From: Larkinella knui
GTDB taxonomy: Bacteria > Bacteroidota > Bacteroidia > Cytophagales > Spirosomataceae
Direction of reading: 5' to 3'
Assembly (NCBI RefSeq): GCF_003858645.1
Contig: NZ_RQJP01000005.1
Coordinates: forward strand, 248,001-312,000
Length of the DNA: 64,000 nt
Shown here: one piece after another, positions 42,410-51,624 of the stretch
Position numbering within the stretch: position 1 is the first letter of the stretch
Layout: every line of letters begins with the position of its first letter
Notes under the pieces: generated by a model
Database searches by the model: none
What the model saw: only the letters and a program-made list of their open reading frames with translations
What the model was told of the DNA's origin: nothing
Made by a program: the position numbers and the translations under genes

Positions 42410-45034
42410 ATGAAACCACCCCGCTGGGCCTCGACCTTACTGGACTGGTGGGGCGATCCCAACACCGTCGAAGAAGTGCAGGGCGATTTGCTGGAACTCT
42501 ACGAGTATTGGGTCGAAACCGGGGGCGAGCGCAAGGCCCGCTGGCGGTATGGCCTGAGTGTTGTGAAGTTACTGCGGCCATGGGCTAAATTAAAAGAAAA
42601 CGAGTCATCACCCTTTTTTCTGAATCCGGATATGATACGAAATTATTTCAAAATTGCCCTGCGGAATCTGGTTAAGCACAAAGGGTATTCAGCCATCAAC
42701 ATCGGCGGGCTGGCTACCGGTATGGCCGTTGCCATGCTCATCGGTTTGTGGATCTACGATGAACTGTCGTTTAATAAGTACCACAAAAACTACGACCGCA
42801 TCGCTCAGGTGATGCAACACCAGACCAGCAACGGAAAAATCTATACCGGAACGGCGATGCCCTTTCCATTGGGCAAAGAGCTTCAGAACCGGTATGGTCA
42901 CAGTTTCAAATACGTCGTCATGTCTTCCTGGGAGGGCAGTCATTTTTTGTCGCTGGGGGAGAAAAAGGTTACTAAAACCGGAAACTTCATGGATGTGGAT
43001 GCGCCCCGGCTGCTCTCGCTGCACATGCTGAAGGGAACGTACGACGGCCTGAAAGAACCCAACTCCATTCTGCTTTCCGAATCCACAGCCAGAGCGCTTC
43101 TGGGCGATCGGGATCCGCTGAATCAACTGATCCGGATCGACAACAAAATGGATGCGAAAATAACCGGTGTTTATGAAGATATTCCCTTTAACGCCCAATT
43201 TCGCGATCTGACGTTTATCGCTCCCTGGGCGTTGTATGTTACCTCGGAAAACTGGATCAAACGGGACAGGGACGAAAGCCGGTGGGATGATAATTCGTTT
43301 CAGATTTTTGCTCAGATTGCGGACAAGACCGATTTTGAAGCGGCTAATCGGCACATTATCCATTCGAAACTCAACCGGGTTGCGCCGGAAGACAAGAAAT
43401 ATAAGGCGGAAATTTTCCTTCATCCCATGTCCGACTGGCGTCTGCGGTCGAATTGGGAAAATGGCGTACAAACCGGCGGGCTGATCGAATACGTCTGGTT
43501 GTTTGGATTTATCGGCCTGTTTGTGCTGCTGCTGGCCTGCATCAACTTCATGAATCTGAGCACGGCCCGCTCCGAAAAACGCGCCAAGGAAGTCGGCATT
43601 CGCAAAGCCGTCGGCTCCGTGCGCAGCCAATTGATCAGCCAGTTTTTTAGCGAATCACTGCTGGTGGTAACCTGTGCTTTTGTGCTGGCGCTGGGGCTGG
43701 TGTGGCTCGTTTTGCCCTTGTTCAATGAGATGGCCGCCAAACGGATCACGATGGTCTGGTCGAGCCCCCAGTTCTGGCTGATCGGGATTGGATTCACGTT
43801 ATTTACCGGTTTCATTGCCGGTAGCTACCCCGCGCTGTATCTGTCGTCGTTTCAGCCCGTCAAAGTACTAAAAGGGACCTTTCGGGCGGGACGTTTTGCC
43901 GCTTTGCCCCGAAAAATACTGGTAGTGGTGCAGTTTACGGTTTCGCTGGCCCTGATCATCGGCACCATCATCGTTTATAATCAGATTCAATATTCGAAAA
44001 ACCGGCCCATTGGCTACGATCGGGCTGGTTTGGTGATGATTCAAATGAAGTCGCCGGATTTTTACGGGAAGTTTGAGGTTCTCCGAACGGACCTCAAAAG
44101 GGCGGGGGCTATTCAGGAACTGGCCGAATCATCCAGTCCACTCACCGGCGTGTGGTCGAACAATGGCGGTTTTCACTGGCCGGGCAAAGATCCCAACCTG
44201 GATACTGACTTCGCAACGATCTGGGTAACCCACGACTTCGGAAAAACCGTCGGCTGGCAGTTCAAGGACGGCCGGGATTTTTCGCGGGACTTTACATCCG
44301 ATTCTTCCTCGGTCGTTCTGAACGAAGCAGCGGTCAAATTTATGGGCATCAAGAATCCCGTCGGTACCATTATTCGCTGGGGCGAAGGCAAAAATAGGGA
44401 AGAGTTCAAGGTGGTGGGCGTGATCAAAGACATGCTGATGCAGTCACCCTACGAGCCCGTAAAGCAAACGGTCTATATGCTGGATTATGACAACGTAAAC
44501 TGGATCAACCTGAAACTGAACCCGTCCAGAAGTGCCGCCGAATGCCTGACCGCCATCGAAGCGGTTTTCAAGAAACACATTCCGTCCGCGCCGTTCGAAT
44601 ACGAATTTGCCGATGTCGAATTTGGGAAAAAGTTTGCGGCTGAAGAACGGGTTGGCAAGCTGGCAACCTTCTTTGCGGGCCTGGCGATCTTTATCAGTTG
44701 CCTGGGTCTTTTCGGCCTGGCCTCGTTCGTCGCGGAGCAACGAACCAAGGAGATCGGAATCCGGAAAGTCCTGGGTGCCAATGTGTTGAGTCTCTGGAGT
44801 TTGCTGTCGAAAGACTTCGTTATGCTGGTTGTCATCGCCTTTTGCATTGCTACGCCTACGGCCTGGTATTTTATGAACAACTGGCTGCAAAAGTACGATT
44901 ACCGGTCCGAAATAGGCTGGTGGGTCTTTGCCGTCTCGGGTGCCGGCGCACTGCTCGTCACCCTGCTAACCGTCAGCTTCCAGAGCATCAAAGCGGCTTT
45001 GACGAATCCGGTTCGCTCGCTACGCTCAGAGTAA
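42410..45034 (+). CDS. Prefix-domain (type II) ABC transporter permease, array gene 15
   Basis: 874 residues. The prefix is colinear with type I without gaps (V20-E-E-V-Q-G-D-L27, V35, G39-E-R, R44-W-R-Y47). The permease starts at Met75 (MIRNYFKIALRNLVKHK). TM1 is followed by GLWIYDELSFNKYHKNYDRIAQV. FtsX 1 begins near residue 369 (CINFMNLSTARSEKRAKEVGIRKAVGS). VIKDMLMQSPYEP marks class delta, pairing it with 33705 and 45125. It ends LTNPVRSLRSE. The first ~100 nt look almost identical to those of 45125 and 47861. Confidence 0.92.
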   Translation: MKPPRWASTLLDWWGDPNTVEEVQGDLLELYEYWVETGGERKARWRYGLSVVKLLRPWAKLKENESSPFFLNPDMIRNYFKIALRNLVKHKGYSAINIGGLATGMAVAMLIGLWIYDELSFNKYHKNYDRIAQVMQHQTSNGKIYTGTAMPFPLGKELQNRYGHSFKYVVMSSWEGSHFLSLGEKKVTKTGNFMDVDAPRLLSLHMLKGTYDGLKEPNSILLSESTARALLGDRDPLNQLIRIDNKMDAKITGVYEDIPFNAQFRDLTFIAPWALYVTSENWIKRDRDESRWDDNSFQIFAQIADKTDFEAANRHIIHSKLNRVAPEDKKYKAEIFLHPMSDWRLRSNWENGVQTGGLIEYVWLFGFIGLFVLLLACINFMNLSTARSEKRAKEVGIRKAVGSVRSQLISQFFSESLLVVTCAFVLALGLVWLVLPLFNEMAAKRITMVWSSPQFWLIGIGFTLFTGFIAGSYPALYLSSFQPVKVLKGTFRAGRFAALPRKILVVVQFTVSLALIIGTIIVYNQIQYSKNRPIGYDRAGLVMIQMKSPDFYGKFEVLRTDLKRAGAIQELAESSSPLTGVWSNNGGFHWPGKDPNLDTDFATIWVTHDFGKTVGWQFKDGRDFSRDFTSDSSSVVLNEAAVKFMGIKNPVGTIIRWGEGKNREEFKVVGVIKDMLMQSPYEPVKQTVYMLDYDNVNWINLKLNPSRSAAECLTAIEAVFKKHIPSAPFEYEFADVEFGKKFAAEERVGKLATFFAGLAIFISCLGLFGLASFVAEQRTKEIGIRKVLGANVLSLWSLLSKDFVMLVVIAFCIATPTAWYFMNNWLQKYDYRSEIGWWVFAVSGAGALLVTLLTVSFQSIKAALTNPVRSLRSE

Positions 45035-45120
45035 AGAGTTAAGAGTTATGAGTTATGAACGACCCATCAATGATTGGCAATGCTACATTTCCGAACTCTT
45101 CATTCTTAACTCTTCACTAA
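45035..45120. repeat. Intergenic repeat, GTTAAGAGT family with CAATGATTGGCAATGCTAC core, copy 3
   Basis: AGAGTTAAGAGTTATGAGTTATG faces CTCTTCATTCTTAACTCTTC. The core at 45061-45094 differs from the others by about two substitutions. Confidence 0.8.
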
Positions 45121-45124
45121 AAAG

Positions 45125-47749
45125 ATGAAACCGCCCCGCTGGGCCTCGACCTTACTGGACTGGTGGGGCGATCCCAACACCGTGGAGGAGGTCCAGGGTG
45201 ATTTGCTGGAACTGTATGCGTACTGGGTCAAAACCGGGGGTGAGCGCAAGGCCCGCTGGCGGTATGGCCTGAGTGTTGTGAAGTTGTTGCGGCCTTTTGC
45301 CAAACGAAAAGAAGCCTATTCGAATCCGTTTTTTCTACATCCTGCTATGGTACGAAACTATCTGAAAATTGCCTTCCGCAACCTGGTCAAACACAAAGGC
45401 TATTCGGGGATCAACATGGGCGGACTGGCGGTGGGCATGGCCGTTGCCATGCTCAATGGCCTCTGGATTTATGATGAATTGTCGTTCAACACCTACCACC
45501 AGAACTACGACAGTATTGCGCAGGTTACCGAGCGCGGCATTCGAAAGGAGGGAACCCGGTATTCAGGAACCTCACTGCCGTATCCGCTGGCGACTGAACT
45601 CAAAGCCAATTACCAGAGCTATTTCAAACACATTCTGATTTCGCAGCAGCCGGACGACTATATTCTGGCGGCCGGAGACACGAAACTTACCAAAAAAGGT
45701 CAATTTATCGAAGCCGGTGCGCCGGAAATGCTCAGCCTGAAAATGCTCCGGGGCACCTGGGCCGGGCTGAACGATCCGCATTCGATCCTGCTTTCGGCCT
45801 CGGCCGCCGAGGCTCTGTTTGGAAAGGCCGATCCGCTCGACAAGCTCGTTCGGATCAATACAAAAATGGATGCGAAAGTAACGGGCGTCTATGAAGATTT
45901 ACCCCACAACACCGGTTTTCATGACATCAAGTTCCTGGCTCCCTTCGACTTATGGACGTCAGTCAACCCCTGGGTGAAGGAGCAGCAGTGGGACAACTGG
46001 TTCCTGTTTATCTACGCCCAGATTCAGCCCAATACGGATTTTGATCGGGTTTCTGCCCTCATTAAGGACATTGAATTAAATAAACTGAAGGGACTGGAAG
46101 GCCAGCAGGAACAAATTGCCCGACAGCCGCAGATTCACCTGCTCCCGATGCGTGACTGGCATTTGCATGGGCATTACAATATGGACGATACGGGACCGGT
46201 TCAATTCGTTTGGCTCATCGGCCTGATTGGGGTGTTTGTGTTGCTGCTGGCGTGTATCAATTTCATGAATCTCAGTACGGCCCGCTCCGAAAAACGCGCC
46301 AAAGAGGTCGGTATTCGCAAGGCCGTTGGCTCGCTCCGGGGGCAGTTGATCGGTCAATTCTTTAGCGAGTCATTTCTGGTCGTTCTTTTGGCCTTTGTGT
46401 GGGCGCTGGTGTTGGTAACGCTTTCCTTGTCCTGGTTTAATGACGTCGCGGCCAAGCAGTTAAGTGTTCCCTGGACGAATCTGTACTTCTGGCTGGCCAG
46501 TGTTGGTTTTACGCTTTTGACGGGTTTTGTAGCGGGCAGTTATCCCGCACTGTATCTGTCTTCTTTTCAGCCGGTTAAAGTGCTCAAAGGGGTGATTCGG
46601 GTCGGGCGTTTCGCCACGATTCCCCGCCAGGTGTTGGTCGTTCTCCAGTTCACGGTTTCGGTGACGCTCATCATCGGCACCAGTATGGTGTATCGCCAGA
46701 TTCAGTACGCCAAAAACCGTCCGGTGGGCTATAGCCGGGACGGCCTGCTGATGATTCAGAAGAAAACGGCGGAGTTTTCGGGCAAGTATGAGCTATTCCG
46801 GACGGAGTTGAAAAACACCGGCGTTGTCTCGGAAGTCGCGGAGTCACGAAGTTCGGTAACCAACATAACGATGTGGAATGGCGGTTTTTCCCGAAAAGGC
46901 AACGAAATTCCCTGTCCGAACGGTTGCGGCACCCTCTCGGTGACCCCGGAATACGGCAAAACCGTGGGCTGGGAGTTCAGGGCGGGCCGGGATTTTGAAC
47001 GGGGCCGCACGACCGATTCGTCGGGCCTGGTCATTAACGAGTCGTTTGCCAAAATGATCGGCTTGAAAAACCCGGTCGGGGAAACCCTGGTCTGGGCCAC
47101 CAATTGGCGGAAGGCCGAAACTTACACGGTTTTGGGGGTCGTGAAAGACATGGTAGCGATGTCGCCCTACGAAAAAACGGTTCCGACGGTATTTCTGATG
47201 GAGAACTACCATGACTGGATCAACATCCGCATCCATCCGAACGTAAGTACCGCGGTGGCCTTACCCAAAATTGAAGCGGTTTTCCGAAAACTGGTTCCGA
47301 ATGCGCCTTTCGACTACAAATTTGCCGATCAGGAATACGCCCTGAAGTTTGCCGCCGAAGAGCGGATTGGCAAATTAGCGGGTTTCTTCGCCGGTCTGGC
47401 CATTTTCATTTCGTGTCTCGGTCTGTTCGGACTGGCATCGTTCACGGCGGAACAACGCACGAAAGAGATTGGCGTTCGGAAAGTGCTGGGCGCGTCGGTC
47501 TTCAATCTCTGGCGATTGCTGTCGAAAGATTTTGTGAAGCTGGTGGTCATCGCGTTCGGTATTGCCACGCCAATCGCCTGGTATTCGTTGGCGACCTGGC
47601 TCCAAAACTTCCAGTACCGAACGGAGATTTCGTGGTGGATCTTTGCCGTCTCGGGTGCCGGCGCATTGGCCATTACGCTGCTGACGGTTAGCTTCCAGAG
47701 CATCAAAGCGGCTTTGATGAATCCGGTAAAGTCGCTGCGGTCGGAATAA
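45125..47749 (+). CDS. Prefix-domain (type II) ABC transporter permease, array gene 16
   Basis: 874 residues, the same length as its left neighbour. The permease starts at Met75 (MVRNYLKIAFRNLVKHK). TM1 contains an Asn (AVAMLNGLWIYDELSF), unusual inside a membrane helix and absent from its class delta relatives. FtsX 1 begins near residue 369 (RSEKRAKEVGIRKAVGSLRGQL). VVKDMVAMSPYEK is in the second periplasmic domain. That domain also contains a Cys pair (IPCPNGCG) not seen in the other bodies I compared, which could form a periplasmic disulfide or metal site. It ends MNPVKSLRSE. Confidence 0.92.
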   Translation: MKPPRWASTLLDWWGDPNTVEEVQGDLLELYAYWVKTGGERKARWRYGLSVVKLLRPFAKRKEAYSNPFFLHPAMVRNYLKIAFRNLVKHKGYSGINMGGLAVGMAVAMLNGLWIYDELSFNTYHQNYDSIAQVTERGIRKEGTRYSGTSLPYPLATELKANYQSYFKHILISQQPDDYILAAGDTKLTKKGQFIEAGAPEMLSLKMLRGTWAGLNDPHSILLSASAAEALFGKADPLDKLVRINTKMDAKVTGVYEDLPHNTGFHDIKFLAPFDLWTSVNPWVKEQQWDNWFLFIYAQIQPNTDFDRVSALIKDIELNKLKGLEGQQEQIARQPQIHLLPMRDWHLHGHYNMDDTGPVQFVWLIGLIGVFVLLLACINFMNLSTARSEKRAKEVGIRKAVGSLRGQLIGQFFSESFLVVLLAFVWALVLVTLSLSWFNDVAAKQLSVPWTNLYFWLASVGFTLLTGFVAGSYPALYLSSFQPVKVLKGVIRVGRFATIPRQVLVVLQFTVSVTLIIGTSMVYRQIQYAKNRPVGYSRDGLLMIQKKTAEFSGKYELFRTELKNTGVVSEVAESRSSVTNITMWNGGFSRKGNEIPCPNGCGTLSVTPEYGKTVGWEFRAGRDFERGRTTDSSGLVINESFAKMIGLKNPVGETLVWATNWRKAETYTVLGVVKDMVAMSPYEKTVPTVFLMENYHDWINIRIHPNVSTAVALPKIEAVFRKLVPNAPFDYKFADQEYALKFAAEERIGKLAGFFAGLAIFISCLGLFGLASFTAEQRTKEIGVRKVLGASVFNLWRLLSKDFVKLVVIAFGIATPIAWYSLATWLQNFQYRTEISWWIFAVSGAGALAITLLTVSFQSIKAALMNPVKSLRSE

Positions 47750-47751
47750 AG

Positions 47752-47858
47752 GATTATGAGTTAAGAGTTATGAACGAACCGTCAATGATTGGCAATGCTA
47801 CTTTTCCGAACTCATAACTTTTAACTCTTCATTCTTAACTCATAACTCTTCACCAAAA
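47752..47858. repeat. Intergenic repeat, GTTAAGAGT family with CAATGATTGGCAATGCTAC core, copy 4
   Basis: GAGTTAAGAGTTATGAAC leads into the core at 47776-47809. Five or more CTTAACTC/CATAACTC units fill the rest up to the next ATG. Confidence 0.8.
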
Positions 47859-47860
47859 AG

Positions 47861-50482
47861 ATGAAACCGCCCCGCTGGGCCTCGACCTTACTGGACTGGT
47901 GGGGCGATCCCAACACCGTCGAAGAAGTGCAGGGCGATTTGCTGGAACTCTACGAATACTGGGTCACAACCGTGGGCGAGCGCAAGGCCCGCTGGCGGTA
48001 TGGCCTGAGTGTGCTGAAGTTACTGCGGCCCTTTGCTCAGTCAAAATCAACTGATTACCCTTCACCTTTTTTACTAAGTCCTGCTATGATACGCAACTAT
48101 GTCAAAATTGCCGGGCGGAACCTGAGTCGGAATCTGGCTTTTGGAACCATCAACCTCCTGGGGCTGGTATTGGGTCTGACCTGCGCCCTCATCATTTTTC
48201 TGGTCGTTGCCCACGAAACCAGTTACGACCACTACCAGACCCAGGGCGACCGGATTTACCGCGTCGGAAATTACAATATAAACGACAAGTTTACCTATCC
48301 GGGAACGTACAGCGGGATGGCAAATGCCATGCGGAACGATGTGCCGGAAGCCGAGCTGGTGGTTCCGTTGCTGCAAATCGGCGGCAGCACGGTGTCGATC
48401 CCATCAACCGGCAACCGGTTTAAAACCTCGCTGGTTTATGCCGGCAATGAACTATTCCGGCTGCTCGATTACCGGTGGCTGGCCGGTGATGCCCGAACGG
48501 CCTTGTCAGAACCCAATACCGTGGTGTTGACGCGGGCGTTGGCCGAAACGTATTTTGGAACGTCCGACGTTCTGGGCAAAACGCTCCGGCTCGACAACAA
48601 GCCGGATTTGATGGTGGTGGGAGTGCTGGAAGATTACCCCAAAACCACCAGTTTTCCATTCGATCTTCTCGTTTCGTTTCCGTCCGTTAAAACCAGTATG
48701 CCTGATTACGATCTGAATCGGTGGAATGGCTGGAATGATAATTTTCAGGTCTTTATCCTATTGAAAAAAGATACAAAACCGGAGCAGGTGACGCAACGCT
48801 CGGCGGCCATTCTGACCAAATACCGGGACGAGAAAGCGGCTAAAGACCAGGCAATTGCGCTGACTCCTTTGGCAGAAATACATTACGGCCACAATTTAGG
48901 CGGTCGGTCGGCCAACCTGAAACTGCTCAATATTCTCTCGCTGATCGGCGTGTTTGTGCTGTTGATCGGCTGTATCAATTTCATCAATCTGACCACCGCC
49001 CAGGCTTTCAAGCGGGCCAAAGAAATCGGTATCCGGAAGGCGGTGGGCAGCAACCGGCTGTCGCTGATTTATCAGTTTCTGACAGAAGCCGGTATGGTGA
49101 CCTTTGCGGCCACGCTGCTGTCGATTCTGGTAGCGTGGCTGGGCCTCCCGACGGTGGTCGATCTGCTGGGAATTCCATTGACGTCGGCCGATTTGTTTTC
49201 GGGAAAAACCGTCGCGTTTCTGACCGCCCTTTTTATACTGACCACCTTATTAGCCGGAATTTATCCGGCGTTCCGCTTGTCGGGCATGGCCCCGATCTGG
49301 GCGTTGAAAAACAACAAAATGCCGCAGGGGCGGCAGACGATTACGCTGCGGCAGGGGCTGGTGGTGGTGCAGTTTACGGTTTCGTTGGTGCTCATTACCA
49401 GTACGTTACTGATCAATCAGCAGCTTTCTTTTTTCAAAAATGCCGACCTGGGTTTCAACACAGCCGCGATTATTACGGTGGGATTACCGGATAACAGTCC
49501 GGCAAAACTGCAAACGTTGCGGAATCGGCTGGCGGAGTCGTCGCAGGTAAAAGACGTCAGTTTCTCGTTCAACAGCGCGTCGGCCGAAAGCAACTGGATG
49601 CAGGGCATGCAATACCGGAAAGGTACGAAAGCCGTCGATATCAAAACCCAGTTGAAGATGGGCGATTCGCATTATCTATCCACCTATGGCATTCAGTTGC
49701 TCGCCGGAGCGGGCCTTCAGGATCGGGATAGCACTTCTTTCAAGGTGATTGCCAACGAAGTTTTTCTGAACCGGATGGGGGTTGCCAAACCGGCCGATGC
49801 GATCGGGGAGAAAGTCTATTATGGTGACGGGCAGGAATTTGCCACCATTATTGGCGTTGCCAAAAATTTTAACGTCAACTCGTTGCACCAGAAAATCGAC
49901 CCGACCCTGATTCAGGTTGTACCCACTAATTTTTACCAGGCTGGCATCAAACTCCAGACGGATCAGCCGAACGCGGAAGCGCTGAAGGGCGTTTTGGCGC
50001 ACATCGAAAAAGCCTGGATGGAGACGTTCCCCGATCGGATTTTTGAATACAGTTTTCTGGATGAGACGCTGGCAAAGGCCTACCAGGCCGAAACCCGGAC
50101 GAGCCAGCTCATCGGAACCGCAACCTTTCTGGCGATCATCATTGCGTGCCTGGGCTTGTTCGGGCTGGCGGCTTTTACGGCCGAGCAACGCACGAAGGAA
50201 ATTGGCGTTCGGAAAGTGCTGGGCGCATCGGTATCCGGTATTGTGCTCCTGTTGTCGAGAGAGTTTCTGAAACCGGTGCTGGTGGCGCTGCTGATTGCTT
50301 CGCCGGTGGCGTGGTATGCGATGAACGAGTGGCTCCAGAACTTTGAATTCAAAGTCGGTATTTCGTGGGACGTGTTTGCGCTGGCGGGCGGCCTGGCCGT
50401 TCTGATTGCTTTCCTGACGGTTTCATTCCAAAGCATCCGGGCGGCTTTGATGAATCCCGTAAAGAGCCTGCGAAGTGACTAA
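47861..50482 (+). CDS. Prefix-domain (type II) ABC transporter permease, array gene 17
   Basis: 873 residues. The permease starts at Met76 (MIRNYVKIAGRNLSRNL). TM1 is followed by HETSYDHYQTQGDRIYRV. FtsX 1 begins near residue 363 (CINFINLTTAQAFKRAKEIGIRKAVGSNRLSLIYQF). The NADLGF stretch and an ESNWMQG patch in the second periplasmic domain place it in class beta with 3405, 5964, 22833 and 36407, so class beta occurs with no prefix, type I and type II. It ends MNPVKSLRSD, the only permease here finishing in Asp. It converges with the kinase gene, eight bases between stops. Confidence 0.92.
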   Translation: MKPPRWASTLLDWWGDPNTVEEVQGDLLELYEYWVTTVGERKARWRYGLSVLKLLRPFAQSKSTDYPSPFLLSPAMIRNYVKIAGRNLSRNLAFGTINLLGLVLGLTCALIIFLVVAHETSYDHYQTQGDRIYRVGNYNINDKFTYPGTYSGMANAMRNDVPEAELVVPLLQIGGSTVSIPSTGNRFKTSLVYAGNELFRLLDYRWLAGDARTALSEPNTVVLTRALAETYFGTSDVLGKTLRLDNKPDLMVVGVLEDYPKTTSFPFDLLVSFPSVKTSMPDYDLNRWNGWNDNFQVFILLKKDTKPEQVTQRSAAILTKYRDEKAAKDQAIALTPLAEIHYGHNLGGRSANLKLLNILSLIGVFVLLIGCINFINLTTAQAFKRAKEIGIRKAVGSNRLSLIYQFLTEAGMVTFAATLLSILVAWLGLPTVVDLLGIPLTSADLFSGKTVAFLTALFILTTLLAGIYPAFRLSGMAPIWALKNNKMPQGRQTITLRQGLVVVQFTVSLVLITSTLLINQQLSFFKNADLGFNTAAIITVGLPDNSPAKLQTLRNRLAESSQVKDVSFSFNSASAESNWMQGMQYRKGTKAVDIKTQLKMGDSHYLSTYGIQLLAGAGLQDRDSTSFKVIANEVFLNRMGVAKPADAIGEKVYYGDGQEFATIIGVAKNFNVNSLHQKIDPTLIQVVPTNFYQAGIKLQTDQPNAEALKGVLAHIEKAWMETFPDRIFEYSFLDETLAKAYQAETRTSQLIGTATFLAIIIACLGLFGLAAFTAEQRTKEIGVRKVLGASVSGIVLLLSREFLKPVLVALLIASPVAWYAMNEWLQNFEFKVGISWDVFALAGGLAVLIAFLTVSFQSIRAALMNPVKSLRSD

Positions 50483-50490
50483 TCAGCCGG

Positions 50491-51585
50491 TCAGCTCCGC
50501 TGGAAAAGAATAGTTACTGAGGTTTCGCCGGTGGGCAGACTTTCAATCGCCAGGGTGCTGTTGTTTAACTCCAGCAACTTCTTGACGATTGAAAGGCCCA
50601 GCCCCGAGCCTTGTTGTTCGTAGCTTTTGCGGTCGAATTGCACATAAGGAGCAATCCGGGGAATATCTTCCGGATTAAATCGCTGTCCAAAATTCAGAAT
50701 CGTCAGCCGATACTGGTCATTTTCCGGACGACCGGTGATTTGAATAGGACGCGATCCATCCGAGAACTTATGGGCATTATCAATCAATTCGTCCAGAACA
50801 ATTCGTAGGCTCGTTTCCGAAAGTTGAATGTGAGCACTGTCTACGTCGATCAGGCAATGGATTTCCTGATCGTGCCGGTCATTTACTTTGTCAATTTGTT
50901 GATCCAGCACGTCGGTATCCAGCATCGAAATACCGGTGGTATAAAAAGCGTAGGAGGACGTCGCCGGCTGGATACGCTGCAACTCCTCAATCAGTCGGAG
51001 GTTGTCCAGCGATCGTTTCAGGCGCAGACCACAAGCCTTGATCATCGCCAGCATCGACAGGCTGTCTTCCTGATCGAACTCATTGTAATGATCCATGAGC
51101 AACGTAACAAAACCGAGAATGCCACTCAGCGGGGTGTTGTATTCGTGGTTGGAGACGCTGGTGATGGTCCGGCGGAGTTCGTCGAGCCGATCCTGCAAGT
51201 CGGCTTCCCGCAGGGCTTCCCGCTGGAGCCGGCTCTCGATGGCCAGCAGCAGACTGTCGAGGGTGAACGGTTTGGTCAGGTAATCATCGGCGCCCGAAAT
51301 CATGCCCCGGCGCACATCGATATCTTCCGTTTTGGCCGTCAGAAAAATGAACGGAACCGTTGCCAGCGACTGGTTGCTCCGAATCGCATCCAGCACCTGA
51401 TAGCCATCCATCTCCGGCATCATGATATCGCAAAGAATCAAATCAGGCTTTCCCAGCATCGCCATGCTGATGCCTTCCCGGCCATTGGGAGCCGACGAAA
51501 CTTCATATCCTTTTAAGCTTAGTAAGGTGGTCACATTATCCCGGATAGGGGTTTCATCTTCAATGAGTAGTATTTTTGTAGCCAT
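50491..51585 (-). CDS. Receiver-histidine kinase protein (no DNA-binding output)
   Basis: 364 residues from the ATG at 51585; a TTG three codons upstream is less likely. Receiver domain 1-120: acidic pair E9/D10, phospho-acceptor D53 (LILCDIMMP), T83 and K105 (YLTKPF). A coiled linker leads to a dimerisation helix with H147 in SNHEYNTPL, a variant of the usual HEFRTPL. An HATPase follows, with the N-box DELIDNAHKFS and G-box GSGLGLSIVKKLLEL. It lacks any DNA-binding domain, so it relays phosphate rather than acting on DNA. It lies 39 bp downstream of the large sensor kinase on the same strand, an apparent two-gene operon. Output partner unknown. Confidence 0.88.
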   Translation of the reverse strand: MATKILLIEDETPIRDNVTTLLSLKGYEVSSAPNGREGISMAMLGKPDLILCDIMMPEMDGYQVLDAIRSNQSLATVPFIFLTAKTEDIDVRRGMISGADDYLTKPFTLDSLLLAIESRLQREALREADLQDRLDELRRTITSVSNHEYNTPLSGILGFVTLLMDHYNEFDQEDSLSMLAMIKACGLRLKRSLDNLRLIEELQRIQPATSSYAFYTTGISMLDTDVLDQQIDKVNDRHDQEIHCLIDVDSAHIQLSETSLRIVLDELIDNAHKFSDGSRPIQITGRPENDQYRLTILNFGQRFNPEDIPRIAPYVQFDRKSYEQQGSGLGLSIVKKLLELNNSTLAIESLPTGETSVTILFQRS

Positions 51586-51624
51586 AGGAGCCAAATGGGG
51601 TAAACTGCAAACACGAAACCCGCC

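Noticed and set aside
25459-47858. Spacer repeats as possible insertion-sequence ends or CRISPR repeats
   Set aside because: No transposase or cas gene is present, the repeats vary in length and arrangement, and each lies in a single intergenic gap.
50482-50520. Possible bidirectional terminator between convergent array gene 17 and the receiver-kinase
   Set aside because: There are only eight bases between stops, and no stem with a T-tract was found.
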